A stretch of DNA of 64,000 bases, from the NCBI GenBank assembly GCA_037446115.1, contig JBBIJF010000004.1, forward strand, positions 1 to 64,000, read 5' to 3'. Positions 9,846 through 18,055 of this stretch are shown here, one piece after another. Numbering within the stretch: position 1 is the first letter of the stretch; every line of letters begins with the position of its first letter. The position numbers and the translations under genes are program-made. Under the pieces are notes generated by a model. The model was not told the DNA's origin, made no database searches, and saw only the letters and a list, made by a program, of their open reading frames with translations. The DNA is from JANWXD01 sp037446115. GTDB taxonomy: Bacteria > Acidobacteriota > Terriglobia > Bryobacterales > Bryobacteraceae.

Positions 9846-11081
9846 ATGACTCGCCTGCTCGCAGCCGCGGGGATGCTGCTTACCGCCGTCAGCGCGCTTT
9901 TCGCGCAGAAGTGCGTCGAGTGCCACAAGAAGGTCACGCCCGGGATTGTCACCGACTGGCAGCTCAGCAAACACAGCCAGAACGAAGTGGACTGCGCGGT
10001 CTGCCATGGCGGGGAACATACTTCCGCCGAGGATGTGGCCGAGGCGCGCATCCCGACCCCGGAGACGTGCGAAACCTGTCACGCCACGCAGGTAGCCCAG
10101 TTCAAGCGCGGCAAACACGCCTTCGGCTGGGCGGCGATGAAAGCCATGCCCACTTTCCATTGGCAGCCGATGGCCATGACCGAGGGCATGAAGGGCTGTG
10201 GCGGCTGTCACAAGATCGGCCTGAAAACCGAAGCCGAGATCCGCGAGTTAAAGCGCAACGGCGCAGGCTTCGGTCTGGCCTCCTGCGACGCCTGCCACAC
10301 CCGCCACACCTTCTCCGTCGTCGAGGCGCGCCAACCCCAGGCCTGCCAGACCTGCCACATGGGCTTCGACCATCCCCAGTGGGAGATGTACTCAGCCTCC
10401 AAACACGGGGTTCGCTACCTGCTCAAGCAAGCCGGGGTGCTGCCGAAGGAGACCGCGGCTCCCACCTGCCAAACCTGCCACATGCCTGAGGGCAACCACG
10501 AGGTCCGCACGGCATGGGGCTTCCTGGCGGTGCGGCTCCCGCTGCCGCAGGACAAACAGTGGGCGGCCGATCAGACTACGATTTTGAAAGCTCTGGGCGT
10601 GCTCGATCCCGACGGCAAGCCCACGGCTCGTCTGGAAGTGGTCAAACAGGCCCAGGTGGCGCGGCTCACCGAAGAGGAATGGCGCAGCGAACGGGAAAAA
10701 ATGATCCGGATCTGCAACCAGTGCCACTCCGCCAACTTCGCCCGGGCGGAACTGGAAAAGGGCGACCAGATGATCAGGGAGGCGGACCGGCTGCTGGCTC
10801 AAGCCATCGAAATCGTCGCCGGCCTGTACCGGGACGGCATCCTCACCAAACCCAAGAACTACGCCCACGCTTACCCGGATTTGCTCACGTTCCACGATGC
10901 GCCCACGCCGATCGAACAACGGCTCTTCGTCATGCACCTGGAACACCGCATGCGCACCTTCCAGGGCACGTTCCACGCCAACCCGGATTACGCCCTTTGG
11001 TACGGCTGGAGCGAAATGCAACGGGACCTCACCGAAATCCGACATATGGCCGAACAGATGCGGCGGGCCCGGGGGCGCTGA
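9846..11081 (+). CDS. Exported octahaem cytochrome c (hydroxylamine oxidoreductase-like)
   Basis: A 411-residue periplasmic or exported multihaem cytochrome. A signal peptide (MTRLLAAAGMLLTAVSALFA) precedes eight CxxCH haem c sites: CVECH, CAVCH, CETCH, CGGCH, CDACH, two CQTCH, and CNQCH. Eight haems plus a long helical C-terminal part ending in a stretch like HANPDYALWYGWSE is the arrangement of the hydroxylamine oxidoreductase/octahaem family. It is shorter than classical HAO (more than 500 residues). The start at 9846 is set by a strong AGGAGG 7 bases upstream; an in-frame ATG at 9816 lacks this. Its redox partner and substrate (hydroxylamine, nitrite or other) cannot be read from the sequence, and no other nitrogen-cycle gene is adjacent. 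Confidence 0.88.
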   Translation: MTRLLAAAGMLLTAVSALFAQKCVECHKKVTPGIVTDWQLSKHSQNEVDCAVCHGGEHTSAEDVAEARIPTPETCETCHATQVAQFKRGKHAFGWAAMKAMPTFHWQPMAMTEGMKGCGGCHKIGLKTEAEIRELKRNGAGFGLASCDACHTRHTFSVVEARQPQACQTCHMGFDHPQWEMYSASKHGVRYLLKQAGVLPKETAAPTCQTCHMPEGNHEVRTAWGFLAVRLPLPQDKQWAADQTTILKALGVLDPDGKPTARLEVVKQAQVARLTEEEWRSEREKMIRICNQCHSANFARAELEKGDQMIREADRLLAQAIEIVAGLYRDGILTKPKNYAHAYPDLLTFHDAPTPIEQRLFVMHLEHRMRTFQGTFHANPDYALWYGWSEMQRDLTEIRHMAEQMRRARGR

Positions 11082-11113
11082 ACGGCGGCTATAATAAGTA
11101 GCAAGCCGCCCCG

Positions 11114-12427
11114 ATGAAAACCTTCTACCTGGAAACCTTCGGCTGCCAGATGAATGTCCACGATTCGGAGAAAGTCGTGGGCACACTGCTGGCGCGCGGC
11201 TACCGGCAGGTCGCCACGCCGGAAGAGGCCGACCTGATTCTCTACAACACTTGCAGCATCCGCGACAAAGCTGAGCAGAAGGTTTTCAGCCGCCTGCAGC
11301 AGTTCAAGCGATCCGGCAACGGCAAGATCTTCGGCGTGCTCGGCTGCGTGGCCCAGCAGGAAGGCGAACGCATCTTCGAGCGCGCTCCGCACGTGAGCCT
11401 AGTCTGCGGCTCCGCCAGTTACAACAAACTGCCGGATCTGCTCGTGCAGATCGAGCTGGGCGATCGCCGCGTTACGGGTCTCGACCTGGACACCGACGAG
11501 ACCTTCGAGACGCCGCTCACGCGCCGGGACAATCCCTTCCGCGCCTACATCACCATCATCGAAGGCTGCGACAAGAACTGCGCCTATTGCGTGGTTCCCT
11601 TCACGCGCGGGCGCGAGCGCAGCCGCAGCAGCGCCGGCATCCTGGCCGAGGCGCGCCAGCTGGCCGAGGCGGGCTACACCGAGATCCAGCTCCTCGGCCA
11701 GAACGTCAACAGCTACCGCGATCCTTCCCCGGCCGGCTGGGATTTCGCCACCCTGTTGCGGCATGTCGCCGAAGTACCGGGGATTCGCCGTGTGCGCTTC
11801 ACCACTTCCCACCCGGTGGACTTCGTGCGGGAGATTGTGGACGTGATCAATTCCCATCCGGTGCTGTGCAATCATGTCCACCTGCCCGTGCAGTCCGGTT
11901 CGACCCGCGTGCTCGAACGCATGCAGCGGCTCTACACCCGGGAGGACTACCTGCGGCGCATCGAGTGGCTGAAGCAGTCACCGCGCGACATCGCCATCAG
12001 CACCGACATCATCGTGGGGTTTCCCGGCGAAACCGAAGAGGACTTCGAGCAGACTCTGTCGCTGCTGGAGGAAGTGCAGTACGACTCGATCTTCAGCTTC
12101 AAGTTCTCGCCACGACCCAACACCGCGGCGCTCGCCCTCGACGGCCAGGTCTCCGAAGAGGAGAAAGCGCGGCGGCTCATGATCCTGCAGGAGCGCCAGC
12201 GCGCCATCCAGCTCCGGAGGAACGCGGCGCTGGTCGGACGCGTCGAAGAGGTCCTCGTGGAGAGCTACAATCCCGCCACCGGACAGTGGGTGGGCCGCAC
12301 CTCTCAGAACCGCGTCCTCAACTTCACGCATCCCGGCGGTCCCGCCGCCGGTCTGGCGGGCCGTTACCTGAACGTCCGCGTGACGCGGGCGGGCCCCAAT
12401 TCGCTGGCGGGCGAGGCGGTGAACTGA
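11114..12427 (+). CDS. miaB: tRNA-2-methylthio-N6-dimethylallyladenosine synthase
   Basis: MiaB is a radical-SAM methylthiotransferase that converts i6A37 to ms2i6A37 in tRNAs reading UNN codons. The 437-residue product has the N-terminal UPF0004 domain with cluster cysteines C11 (FGCQMN), C47 (NTCS) and C78 (GCVAQ), the radical-SAM motif C152-x3-C156-x2-C159 (GCDKNCAYCVVP), and a C-terminal TRAM region. Length and motif order are normal. It begins 32 bases after the cytochrome stop and is followed by the bifunctional nuclease gene, so it may be read as part of a longer transcript. Confidence 0.95.
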   Translation: MKTFYLETFGCQMNVHDSEKVVGTLLARGYRQVATPEEADLILYNTCSIRDKAEQKVFSRLQQFKRSGNGKIFGVLGCVAQQEGERIFERAPHVSLVCGSASYNKLPDLLVQIELGDRRVTGLDLDTDETFETPLTRRDNPFRAYITIIEGCDKNCAYCVVPFTRGRERSRSSAGILAEARQLAEAGYTEIQLLGQNVNSYRDPSPAGWDFATLLRHVAEVPGIRRVRFTTSHPVDFVREIVDVINSHPVLCNHVHLPVQSGSTRVLERMQRLYTREDYLRRIEWLKQSPRDIAISTDIIVGFPGETEEDFEQTLSLLEEVQYDSIFSFKFSPRPNTAALALDGQVSEEEKARRLMILQERQRAIQLRRNAALVGRVEEVLVESYNPATGQWVGRTSQNRVLNFTHPGGPAAGLAGRYLNVRVTRAGPNSLAGEAVN

Positions 12428-12473
12428 GGCGCGGCCGGCTCGGATTTGGTCTAATGGCAGAAGGGGGACGAAC

Positions 12474-12959
12474 ATGGAAGTCGAAATGAAGATCCGGGGT
12501 CTGATGATGGATCCGGTCACCAACATGCCGATTGTGATCCTCAAGGACGTCAACGGCAGCGCGATCCTGCCCATCTGGGTGGGCGTTTACGAAGCCAACG
12601 CCATCGCACTCGAGATCGAGAAGGTTTCGACTCCGCGTCCCATGACCCACGACCTGATCAAATCCATGCTGGCGGGACTGGAGGCCGGCATCCGCAAGGT
12701 CGTGGTCAACGACCTCAAGGACGACACCTTCTACGCTGTGATCTGGCTGGAAAAGGACGGCAAGCTGATCAGCGTGGACTCCCGGCCGAGCGACGCACTG
12801 GCCATCGCGCTCCGCCTGGACTGCCCCATCTACGTCGAGGACTCCGTCCTGAATTCCTCCAAGGCGGCCAGCGCGGTCTCCGAGAAAGTCAACAACGAAG
12901 AACTCCGCCGCTGGCTCGAGGGACTCAATGACGAAGACCTCGGCCGCTACAAGATGTAG
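12474..12959 (+). CDS. Bifunctional nuclease family protein (DUF151)
   Basis: A 161-residue protein of the DUF151/BFN domain family, a fold with reported DNase and RNase activity in some plant and bacterial members. The core is clear (VEMKIRGLMMDPVTNMPIVIL, ILPIWVGVYEANAIALEIE, SRPSDALAIALRLDCPIYVED), followed by a charged C-terminal helix. Such proteins are often found next to miaB in related bacteria, as here. The start is the ATG at 12474, with AGGGGG upstream (agaagggggacgaac). The downstream small gene starts inside its last 32 bases. The physiological role is unknown. Confidence 0.88.
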   Translation: MEVEMKIRGLMMDPVTNMPIVILKDVNGSAILPIWVGVYEANAIALEIEKVSTPRPMTHDLIKSMLAGLEAGIRKVVVNDLKDDTFYAVIWLEKDGKLISVDSRPSDALAIALRLDCPIYVEDSVLNSSKAASAVSEKVNNEELRRWLEGLNDEDLGRYKM

Positions 12960-13275
12960 CCGTCCTGCTTTGCTGGCACAGCAGCTGGAACGCCTGCGTG
13001 CGGTCGGGATCCGGCTGGTCCCTCTCGGGGAAACCGCGACCCACGTGCTCTGCGAACGCCAGGGCTTCGCCGCGCTTGTGGTGCGCGGAGAAGAAGCACT
13101 GGGGCCGGCGGGCAGCCCGGGGCTTCTCACCGAGCAGGGATTCGCCGTGCTGGTGTGGCAGGAAAATCAGGCGTTCTTCGTCACCAAGAAGCACCGCCTC
13201 CCCGCCACGGAGGAGCAGCTCCGGCGCCTGCGCGGTTTCGCCGCCGACCTCGAGCGGGCCCTCGGAAAAACCTAG
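12928..13275 (+). CDS. Unknown 115-residue protein, translationally coupled
   Basis: I do not recognise this protein. It is 115 residues long, with no signal peptide or transmembrane segment, and contains two beta-rich stretches (THVLCERQGFAALVVRGEE and EQGFAVLVWQENQAFFVTKKH) followed by a C-terminal helix (EEQLRRLRGFAADLERALG). The start ATG overlaps the last 32 bases of the bifunctional nuclease gene and has GAGGGA 4 bases upstream, so it is probably translated by coupling. Composition matches neighbouring genes. It ends 21 bases before the converging gene. Likely a real gene, because of spacing and SD, but no function can be given. Confidence 0.65.
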   Translation: MTKTSAATRCSRPALLAQQLERLRAVGIRLVPLGETATHVLCERQGFAALVVRGEEALGPAGSPGLLTEQGFAVLVWQENQAFFVTKKHRLPATEEQLRRLRGFAADLERALGKT

Positions 13276-13296
13276 CCGGGACCGGCTCCCGAGCCG

Positions 13297-14628
13297 TTAG
13301 GATTTCTTGCCCTTCTTCTTGGCCGGAGCTTTTTTGGGTGCCGGCGCGGGCCATCCTTCCACCTGGCCCTTCTCCACTTCGAAGGTCAGCATGAACGGAT
13401 CCCGCGTGAACTCCATGGCGATGCCGGCAAACGCGATCTCCGTTCCCAGCTCCGCCGTTCCGGTCATGGGCTCGTCCAGCCGCAAGGTGACCTCCGGAGT
13501 CGTGGCGTCGCTGATGGCCAGAACGAGCTCTTTCGGATTGCGCGGAGGTTTGGCGGCCACCAGCTTGCCGCGAAACTTCGTGACTCCCGGCACGGCATCG
13601 CCGGGCAGCAGGGCCTGTTTTATTCGCTCCTGGAAGTACTGCTCACCCCCTTCGGCCGTCAGCTCCTTCTTGACGCTCAGCCACAGGGCCAGCATCGGGT
13701 TGGCCTTGCGAAGTTCCTCCTCCTTTTCCAGGGCGATCTCGGCGGCGCTCTTGATCTTGAAGTCCGGTGGCGGCAGCGGCTGCGTGCGAGCCATCTGCCG
13801 GATATGGTCCAGTCCCTCCAGCGAGCCGTGAAACGCGTTGTACACCTTTTCGAGATACTTGTTGACGTCCTGCCGTCCCTGAGGATTCAGCGAACCGGGA
13901 CCGTCGTAGCTGGCGGCTCGTGCAAAGTGAAACAGCGCTTTCATCTGCTTTTCGGGAACCTTCTGCGCAATCAGCACAGTGCCCATCCAGTAAGCGATGT
14001 CCCCGGGACGGAAAGTGGGAAGTGCGGCGGCGCTGGGCTGGAGCTCGACCGCCTTGACAAAGTGCTGCTCGGCCTGCTCGTACTCTTTCCGCACCATGGC
14101 GATCCAGCCCAGCGTCTTATGGGCCAGCGCCTCGCTGTCTTTCCGTGCGTTTTTCCAGTCGGCCTCGCTGGTGGTGGCCGGTCGCTTCTCCGGTGCGAAC
14201 GTCTCATCGAGCGCCGCCAGCAGTCCTTTGGCAGCCTTCTCTCCGTTGGAAAGCACATCCGGCGTGGACTTGCCCAAAGTGGGAGTGAGCAGCGTGAGCC
14301 AGTAGAGCGCCTGGAAATCCTTGGGATCCATCGCCAGGATCTCCTGCGCGGCTTCCGCCATGTGCGCCGGCTGATTCAGCGCCTGATAGGTGACCAGGAA
14401 CAGCTGAAGCCGTTCTTTGGCAAACGCCGATTGCGGATACTTCTGCTTCCATTCGTTGAGGATCTGGAGCTTTTTGTTGTTGTCGGCCTCCTTGGTAATG
14501 GCCACGTACAGGTCGTATTCGGCGCGGTCCTTCCATTGCTTCTCGCCCTGCTGGGCCAACGCGCCTCCCACTCCGAGAAGGGCGACGATCGCCACTTGTG
14601 TGACGTTCTTCAACAATCTCACCGCCAC
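13297..14628 (-). CDS. Exported helical-repeat (TPR-like) protein
   Basis: A 443-residue protein with an N-terminal export signal (VAVRLLKNVTQVAIVALLGVGGALAQQ), helical TPR-like sequence over the middle (for example EEYEQAEQHFVKAVELQP and the surrounding LGWIAMVRKE), and a C-terminal beta region (GKLVAAKPPRNPKELVLAISD) ending in a lysine- and alanine-rich tail (APKKAPAKKKGKKS). The start is GTG at 14628, placed by AGGAGG 6 bases upstream. The frame is open further upstream but without an SD. Proteins of this build are common and uncharacterised in Acidobacteria. A promoter is predicted at 14712-14741. Confidence 0.75.
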   Translation of the reverse strand: MAVRLLKNVTQVAIVALLGVGGALAQQGEKQWKDRAEYDLYVAITKEADNNKKLQILNEWKQKYPQSAFAKERLQLFLVTYQALNQPAHMAEAAQEILAMDPKDFQALYWLTLLTPTLGKSTPDVLSNGEKAAKGLLAALDETFAPEKRPATTSEADWKNARKDSEALAHKTLGWIAMVRKEYEQAEQHFVKAVELQPSAAALPTFRPGDIAYWMGTVLIAQKVPEKQMKALFHFARAASYDGPGSLNPQGRQDVNKYLEKVYNAFHGSLEGLDHIRQMARTQPLPPPDFKIKSAAEIALEKEEELRKANPMLALWLSVKKELTAEGGEQYFQERIKQALLPGDAVPGVTKFRGKLVAAKPPRNPKELVLAISDATTPEVTLRLDEPMTGTAELGTEIAFAGIAMEFTRDPFMLTFEVEKGQVEGWPAPAPKKAPAKKKGKKS

Positions 14629-14711
14629 GCTGGGCCTCCTGCGATGGGCTCTAAGAAAATTCTTGCGGCCGGGGGTTCCGCCGCCGGGCACACCCGAACA
14701 CGCACTTGGGG

Positions 14712-14741
14712 AGTATAACGAAGTCCTTTTGGTGCCCGCAA
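14712..14741 (-). promoter_or_regulatory. Probable promoter of the exported helical-repeat gene
   Basis: On the minus strand TTGCGG (14741-14736) and TATACT (14717-14712) are separated by 18 bases, giving a start near 14705 and a leader of about 77 bases. The -10 is good and the -35 moderate. No other strong minus-strand signal is seen in this 200-base divergent gap. Confidence 0.5.
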
Positions 14742-14828
14742 CCGCTTAGACGCGTTTCCTTCCGGTCTTGTTTCCCTGCTTTCTTCGGCCTGCCTCCCGG
14801 CAGCCCTGTGCTAGAATCCCCCTTTTCC

Positions 14829-16289
14829 ATGCGCGCCCTCGACCTGGCGGTGATTCTCGCCTACCTGGCAGGCATTACCTGGTTCGGGGCGCGCTTCCGC
14901 CGTTCCCAGCGCACGCTGAAGGACTATTTCCTCGGGGGCAAGACGGCCCCATGGTGGGCCATCACCTTTTCGATCGTTTCCACCGAGACCAGCACGCTCA
15001 CCGTCATCGGAACTCCCGCGCTGGCGTTCACAGGAAACTTCGGCTTCTTGCAGGTCGTCTTCGGCTACCTGCTCGGCCGGATCGTCATCGCCGCTCTCTT
15101 CCTGCCTCACTATTTCCGCGGCGAAATGTATACCGCTTACGAGCTGATCGAACGGCGGTTTGGCGAGCGCCTGCGGCGCCTCACTGCCGGTGCATTCCTC
15201 CTGCTGCGTGCGCTCGCCGAGGGCGTTCGGGTGTTCGCCATCTCGCTCGTGGTCTCCATCGTGCTCGGAACCGGAGAGTTCTCCTCGATTCTGCTCATCA
15301 TCTGCCTGACGCTGTTCTACACCTTCGAAGGCGGCTTGAAGGCCGTCATCTGGACCGAGGTCGTGCAGATGCTGCTCTACATCGCGGGCGCCGTGGCCAG
15401 CCTGCTGGTGCTGGCGCAACTGGTGCCCCAGGGCTGGCACGGGATCTGGGAAGCCGGGCACGCCGGCGGCAAGTTTCAGGTCTTCGACTTTTCCCTGCCG
15501 CACTCCGGCGAATACTTCGCGCGCACCTACACCTTCTGGGCAGGGCTTCTGGGCGGTTGCTTTCTGAGCACCGCCAGCCACGGCGCCGAGCAGCTGATCG
15601 TGCAGCGTCTGTTGGCCGCCCGGAATCTGCGCGACAGCCGCCTCGCTCTGCTGGCCAGCTGGGTCGTCGTCTTCCTGCAGTTCGTACTGTTCCTGCTGAT
15701 CGGCGTGGGGCTTTACGCTTTCTACAGTGCCGCCGGTCTGGCAGCCCCGCATCCTGCCGATCGGATCTATCCCGAGTTTGTCTGGCGCTACTTGCCGCCC
15801 GGTGTCGCCGGCTTGGTCATCGCGGCCATCCTGGCAGCCGCCATGTCCACTCACAGCGCCACGCTCAACGCCCTGGCTTCGACGACGGTGATGGATTTCT
15901 GGCGCCCGCTGGCCTCCGCCCGCGGAAGCAATTCGCTCTCGGATGTCTCTGCGCTGCGCCTGGCGCGGGGTGTCACGGTGTTCTGGGAGGCTGTGATGCT
16001 CCTGATCGCCTGGCTGGCGCGGAAGTGGGGACCGGTGCTCGAAGCCGGTCTTTCCATTGCTTCGGTGCTGTACGGTTCGCTGCTCGGCGCGTTTCTGCTT
16101 GGCCTGCTCACGCGCCGGGCGGGGGCTAATGCCGCTACGGTCGGGATGCTCGCCGGCCTGCTCGTGATGGTCTACGTGAAGGCGTTTACTCCGATTGCCT
16201 GGACCTGGTACGCACTCATCGGCACTTTGACGACCTTCCTGGCCGGATGGATGACCGCCGTCGCCCTCAAGGAGCCCGTTCATGACTGA
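14829..16289 (+). CDS. Sodium/solute symporter (SSS family)
   Basis: A 486-residue inner-membrane protein with about 13 hydrophobic segments, of the sodium:solute symporter family. The N-terminal region shows the typical SSF pattern FGARFRRSQRTLKDYFLGGKTAPWW and SIVSTETSTLTVIGTPALAF, where TM1 and TM2 contribute to substrate and Na+ binding. Substrate is not predictable (sugars, pantothenate, proline and others are all carried by the family). The start at 14829 follows a poor SD. Its last 8 bases overlap the start of the downstream permease, so the two are translated together. Confidence 0.88.
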   Translation: MRALDLAVILAYLAGITWFGARFRRSQRTLKDYFLGGKTAPWWAITFSIVSTETSTLTVIGTPALAFTGNFGFLQVVFGYLLGRIVIAALFLPHYFRGEMYTAYELIERRFGERLRRLTAGAFLLLRALAEGVRVFAISLVVSIVLGTGEFSSILLIICLTLFYTFEGGLKAVIWTEVVQMLLYIAGAVASLLVLAQLVPQGWHGIWEAGHAGGKFQVFDFSLPHSGEYFARTYTFWAGLLGGCFLSTASHGAEQLIVQRLLAARNLRDSRLALLASWVVVFLQFVLFLLIGVGLYAFYSAAGLAAPHPADRIYPEFVWRYLPPGVAGLVIAAILAAAMSTHSATLNALASTTVMDFWRPLASARGSNSLSDVSALRLARGVTVFWEAVMLLIAWLARKWGPVLEAGLSIASVLYGSLLGAFLLGLLTRRAGANAATVGMLAGLLVMVYVKAFTPIAWTWYALIGTLTTFLAGWMTAVALKEPVHD

Positions 16290-17667
16290 ACAGGCGGGCG
16301 CGCCGCAACTCCGCCGCGCGCTCGGGACCTGGAGCGCCGCCGCCATCGTCGTCGGCACCATCATCGGCAGCGGCATTTTCCTGGTGCCCAAAGATATGAC
16401 GGAAGCCGTGGGTTCGGTCCCGCTCGTCTTCCTGGTCTGGGTCGCCGGCGGCCTGCTCTCCTTGTTCGGCGCTCTGGCCTATGCCGAACTGGCCGCCGCC
16501 ATGCCGGAGGCGGGCGGAGAATATGTCTACCTGCGGGAAGCGTACGGCCCCCTTTGGGGCTTCCTTTACGGATGGACACAGACCTGGGTCGCCAAAAGCG
16601 GTTCGGTGGCCACGCTCGCCACGGCTTTCTTCGTCTATCTGGCAAATTTCGAACCTCGGTTGGACCAGGTCTGTTGGACGCTCGCCTACCCGGTGGGACC
16701 CGGCGGCGGACCGCTCGAAATCCGCTGGGGCCAGCTCTTCGCGGCCCTCGCGGTCCTGATTCTGGCCGGCGTGAACTACCTGGGAGTTCGCTTCGGAGGC
16801 GGAGTGCAGGTCGCCCTGACCTCCCTCAAGCTGGGACTCCTGGCGGCCCTCATCGTCATAGGGCTTGGTTCCGGTCAGGGCAACGTCGCGCATTTTCGCT
16901 CCGCAACCGCCGCTGCGGGAGGATGGACCGGGTTCTTTGCTGCGCTCGTTGCGGCCCTGTGGGCCTACGACGGCTGGAACAACGTAAGCATGGTGGCTTC
17001 CGAGATCCGGCATCCGCAGCGAAACCTGCCCCTGGCCCTGATCTTCGGAACGCTCGCGGTCATGCTGATCTATTTGTTGACCAACGCGGCGTATTTTTAC
17101 ATCCTGCCGGCCGAAGCCGTCGCGCGGAGCGAACGCGTGGCGGCCGAGATGATGCGGCGCCTGCTCGGAACCTACGGCGCCGATGCCGTGAGTCTGGCCG
17201 CCATGGTCTCGATTTTCGCGGCGCTGAACGGCTCGATTCTCTCCGGGTCCCGCGTGCCTTATGCCCTGGCGCGCGACGGATATTTCTTCCGCCCTCTGGC
17301 CGAAATTCACCCCGCACACCGCACCCCGTCGGTTTCCATTCTCGTCTTAAGCCTCTGGGCGTGTTTGCTCATTTTCACCGGACGCTATCGCGAGCTTTTC
17401 ACGTACGTCATCTTCGCCAGCTGGATTTTCTACGGAATGACCGCTGCCGCCGTGATCGTCCTGCGCCGCAAAAGACCGGACCTGATCCGTCCCTACCGCA
17501 GCCTTGGATATCCCATCCTCCCGTTGTTGTTCGCCGCGGGATCTGCCGCCGTGGTGTTCTCTACGCTGCTCCACTCACCGCGCGAATCCGCCATCGGGCT
17601 GACGCTGATTGTGGCGGGCTTGCCGTTCTATTTCTGGCGGAGGCGAAGGTTACAGGCAGGGGACTAG
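16282..17667 (+). CDS. APC-family amino-acid permease
   Basis: A 461-residue membrane transporter of the amino acid-polyamine-organocation superfamily, with about 12 hydrophobic segments. The first helix carries the family's unwound substrate site (IVVGTIIGSGIFLVPKD), followed by AELAAAMPEAGGEYVYL and the conserved ALWAYDGWNN segment resembling the LAT-type exchangers. It overlaps the preceding symporter by 8 bases (ATGACTGA), so they form one transcript. The direction of transport and the substrate remain open; uptake or exchange of a neutral amino acid is the common role. Confidence 0.88.
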   Translation: MTEQAGAPQLRRALGTWSAAAIVVGTIIGSGIFLVPKDMTEAVGSVPLVFLVWVAGGLLSLFGALAYAELAAAMPEAGGEYVYLREAYGPLWGFLYGWTQTWVAKSGSVATLATAFFVYLANFEPRLDQVCWTLAYPVGPGGGPLEIRWGQLFAALAVLILAGVNYLGVRFGGGVQVALTSLKLGLLAALIVIGLGSGQGNVAHFRSATAAAGGWTGFFAALVAALWAYDGWNNVSMVASEIRHPQRNLPLALIFGTLAVMLIYLLTNAAYFYILPAEAVARSERVAAEMMRRLLGTYGADAVSLAAMVSIFAALNGSILSGSRVPYALARDGYFFRPLAEIHPAHRTPSVSILVLSLWACLLIFTGRYRELFTYVIFASWIFYGMTAAAVIVLRRKRPDLIRPYRSLGYPILPLLFAAGSAAVVFSTLLHSPRESAIGLTLIVAGLPFYFWRRRRLQAGD

Positions 17668-17684
17668 TACTGCTGAACCTTAAG

Positions 17685-17730
17685 ATTCGTTCGGAATTTA
17701 GAACAAAGCCCTTGAAATTCGTTCGAAAAT
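17685..17730. repeat. Two direct repeats upstream of the small basic protein
   Basis: ATTCGTTCGGAATT (17685-17698) and ATTCGTTCGAAAAT (17717-17730) share a 9-base core and are spaced 32 bases start to start, about three helical turns. They lie in an AT-rich pocket within a GC-rich chromosome. The arrangement suggests a pair of protein-binding sites on the same DNA face. Confidence 0.4.
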
Positions 17731-17773
17731 GCGCTAAAAAGCTAGTTGCAAGGGTTGCCGCGCACGATCCGTT

Positions 17774-17789
17774 GTTCTGATTTCAGAAC
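17774..17789. promoter_or_regulatory. Perfect palindrome, candidate operator
   Basis: GTTCTGA TT TCAGAAC is a perfect 16-base inverted repeat (7-bp arms, 2-base centre), 36 bases upstream of the start of the 67-residue protein. It is likely a dimeric regulator site. The related half sequence TTTAGAAC occurs at 17697-17704 near the first direct repeat. Confidence 0.45.
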
Positions 17790-17825
17790 CATGGCGGCGC
17801 CGATTATGAGTCTCGGAGTCCGACA

Positions 17826-18029
17826 ATGGATGTGATGAAAATCCTGGCGGAGTTGCGTCAGGAGAGAGAACAAATCGAAGAGGCCATTTTGAGCCTGGAG
17901 CGGCTCGCTCGCGGACGTGGCAGGCGGCGTGGAAGACCGCCTGCATGGATGGTGGAGGCCCGGAAGCGTCTGAAACAGTCCGGGAAACGGTCAAAGAGCG
18001 ATTCCTCGGCCAAGGCTGCAGCCGCATAA
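17826..18029 (+). CDS. Small basic protein, 67 residues, unknown function
   Basis: The product has an N-terminal predicted coiled helix (MDVMKILAELRQEREQIEE) followed by AILSLERLARGRGRRRGRPPAWM and a lysine/alanine-rich tail. The RGRRRGRPP stretch resembles an AT-hook-like minor-groove binding motif. GGAG lies 7 bases before the ATG. I recall similar short frames in other acidobacterial genomes, but I cannot name a family. The upstream region is unusually structured (two direct repeats and a 16-base palindrome), which supports a real, regulated gene. It ends 26 bases before the converging hydrolase fusion. A nucleoid-associated or regulatory role is an inference from the basic motif only. Confidence 0.6.
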   Translation: MDVMKILAELRQEREQIEEAILSLERLARGRGRRRGRPPAWMVEARKRLKQSGKRSKSDSSAKAAAA

Positions 18030-18055
18030 TCGCACGCTGCAGCGTTGTGCCGGCG

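Noticed and set aside
14811..16391. A 526-residue minus-strand frame
   Set aside because: Antisense to the symporter; rich in E, R, G and Q as expected from complementing membrane-protein codons.
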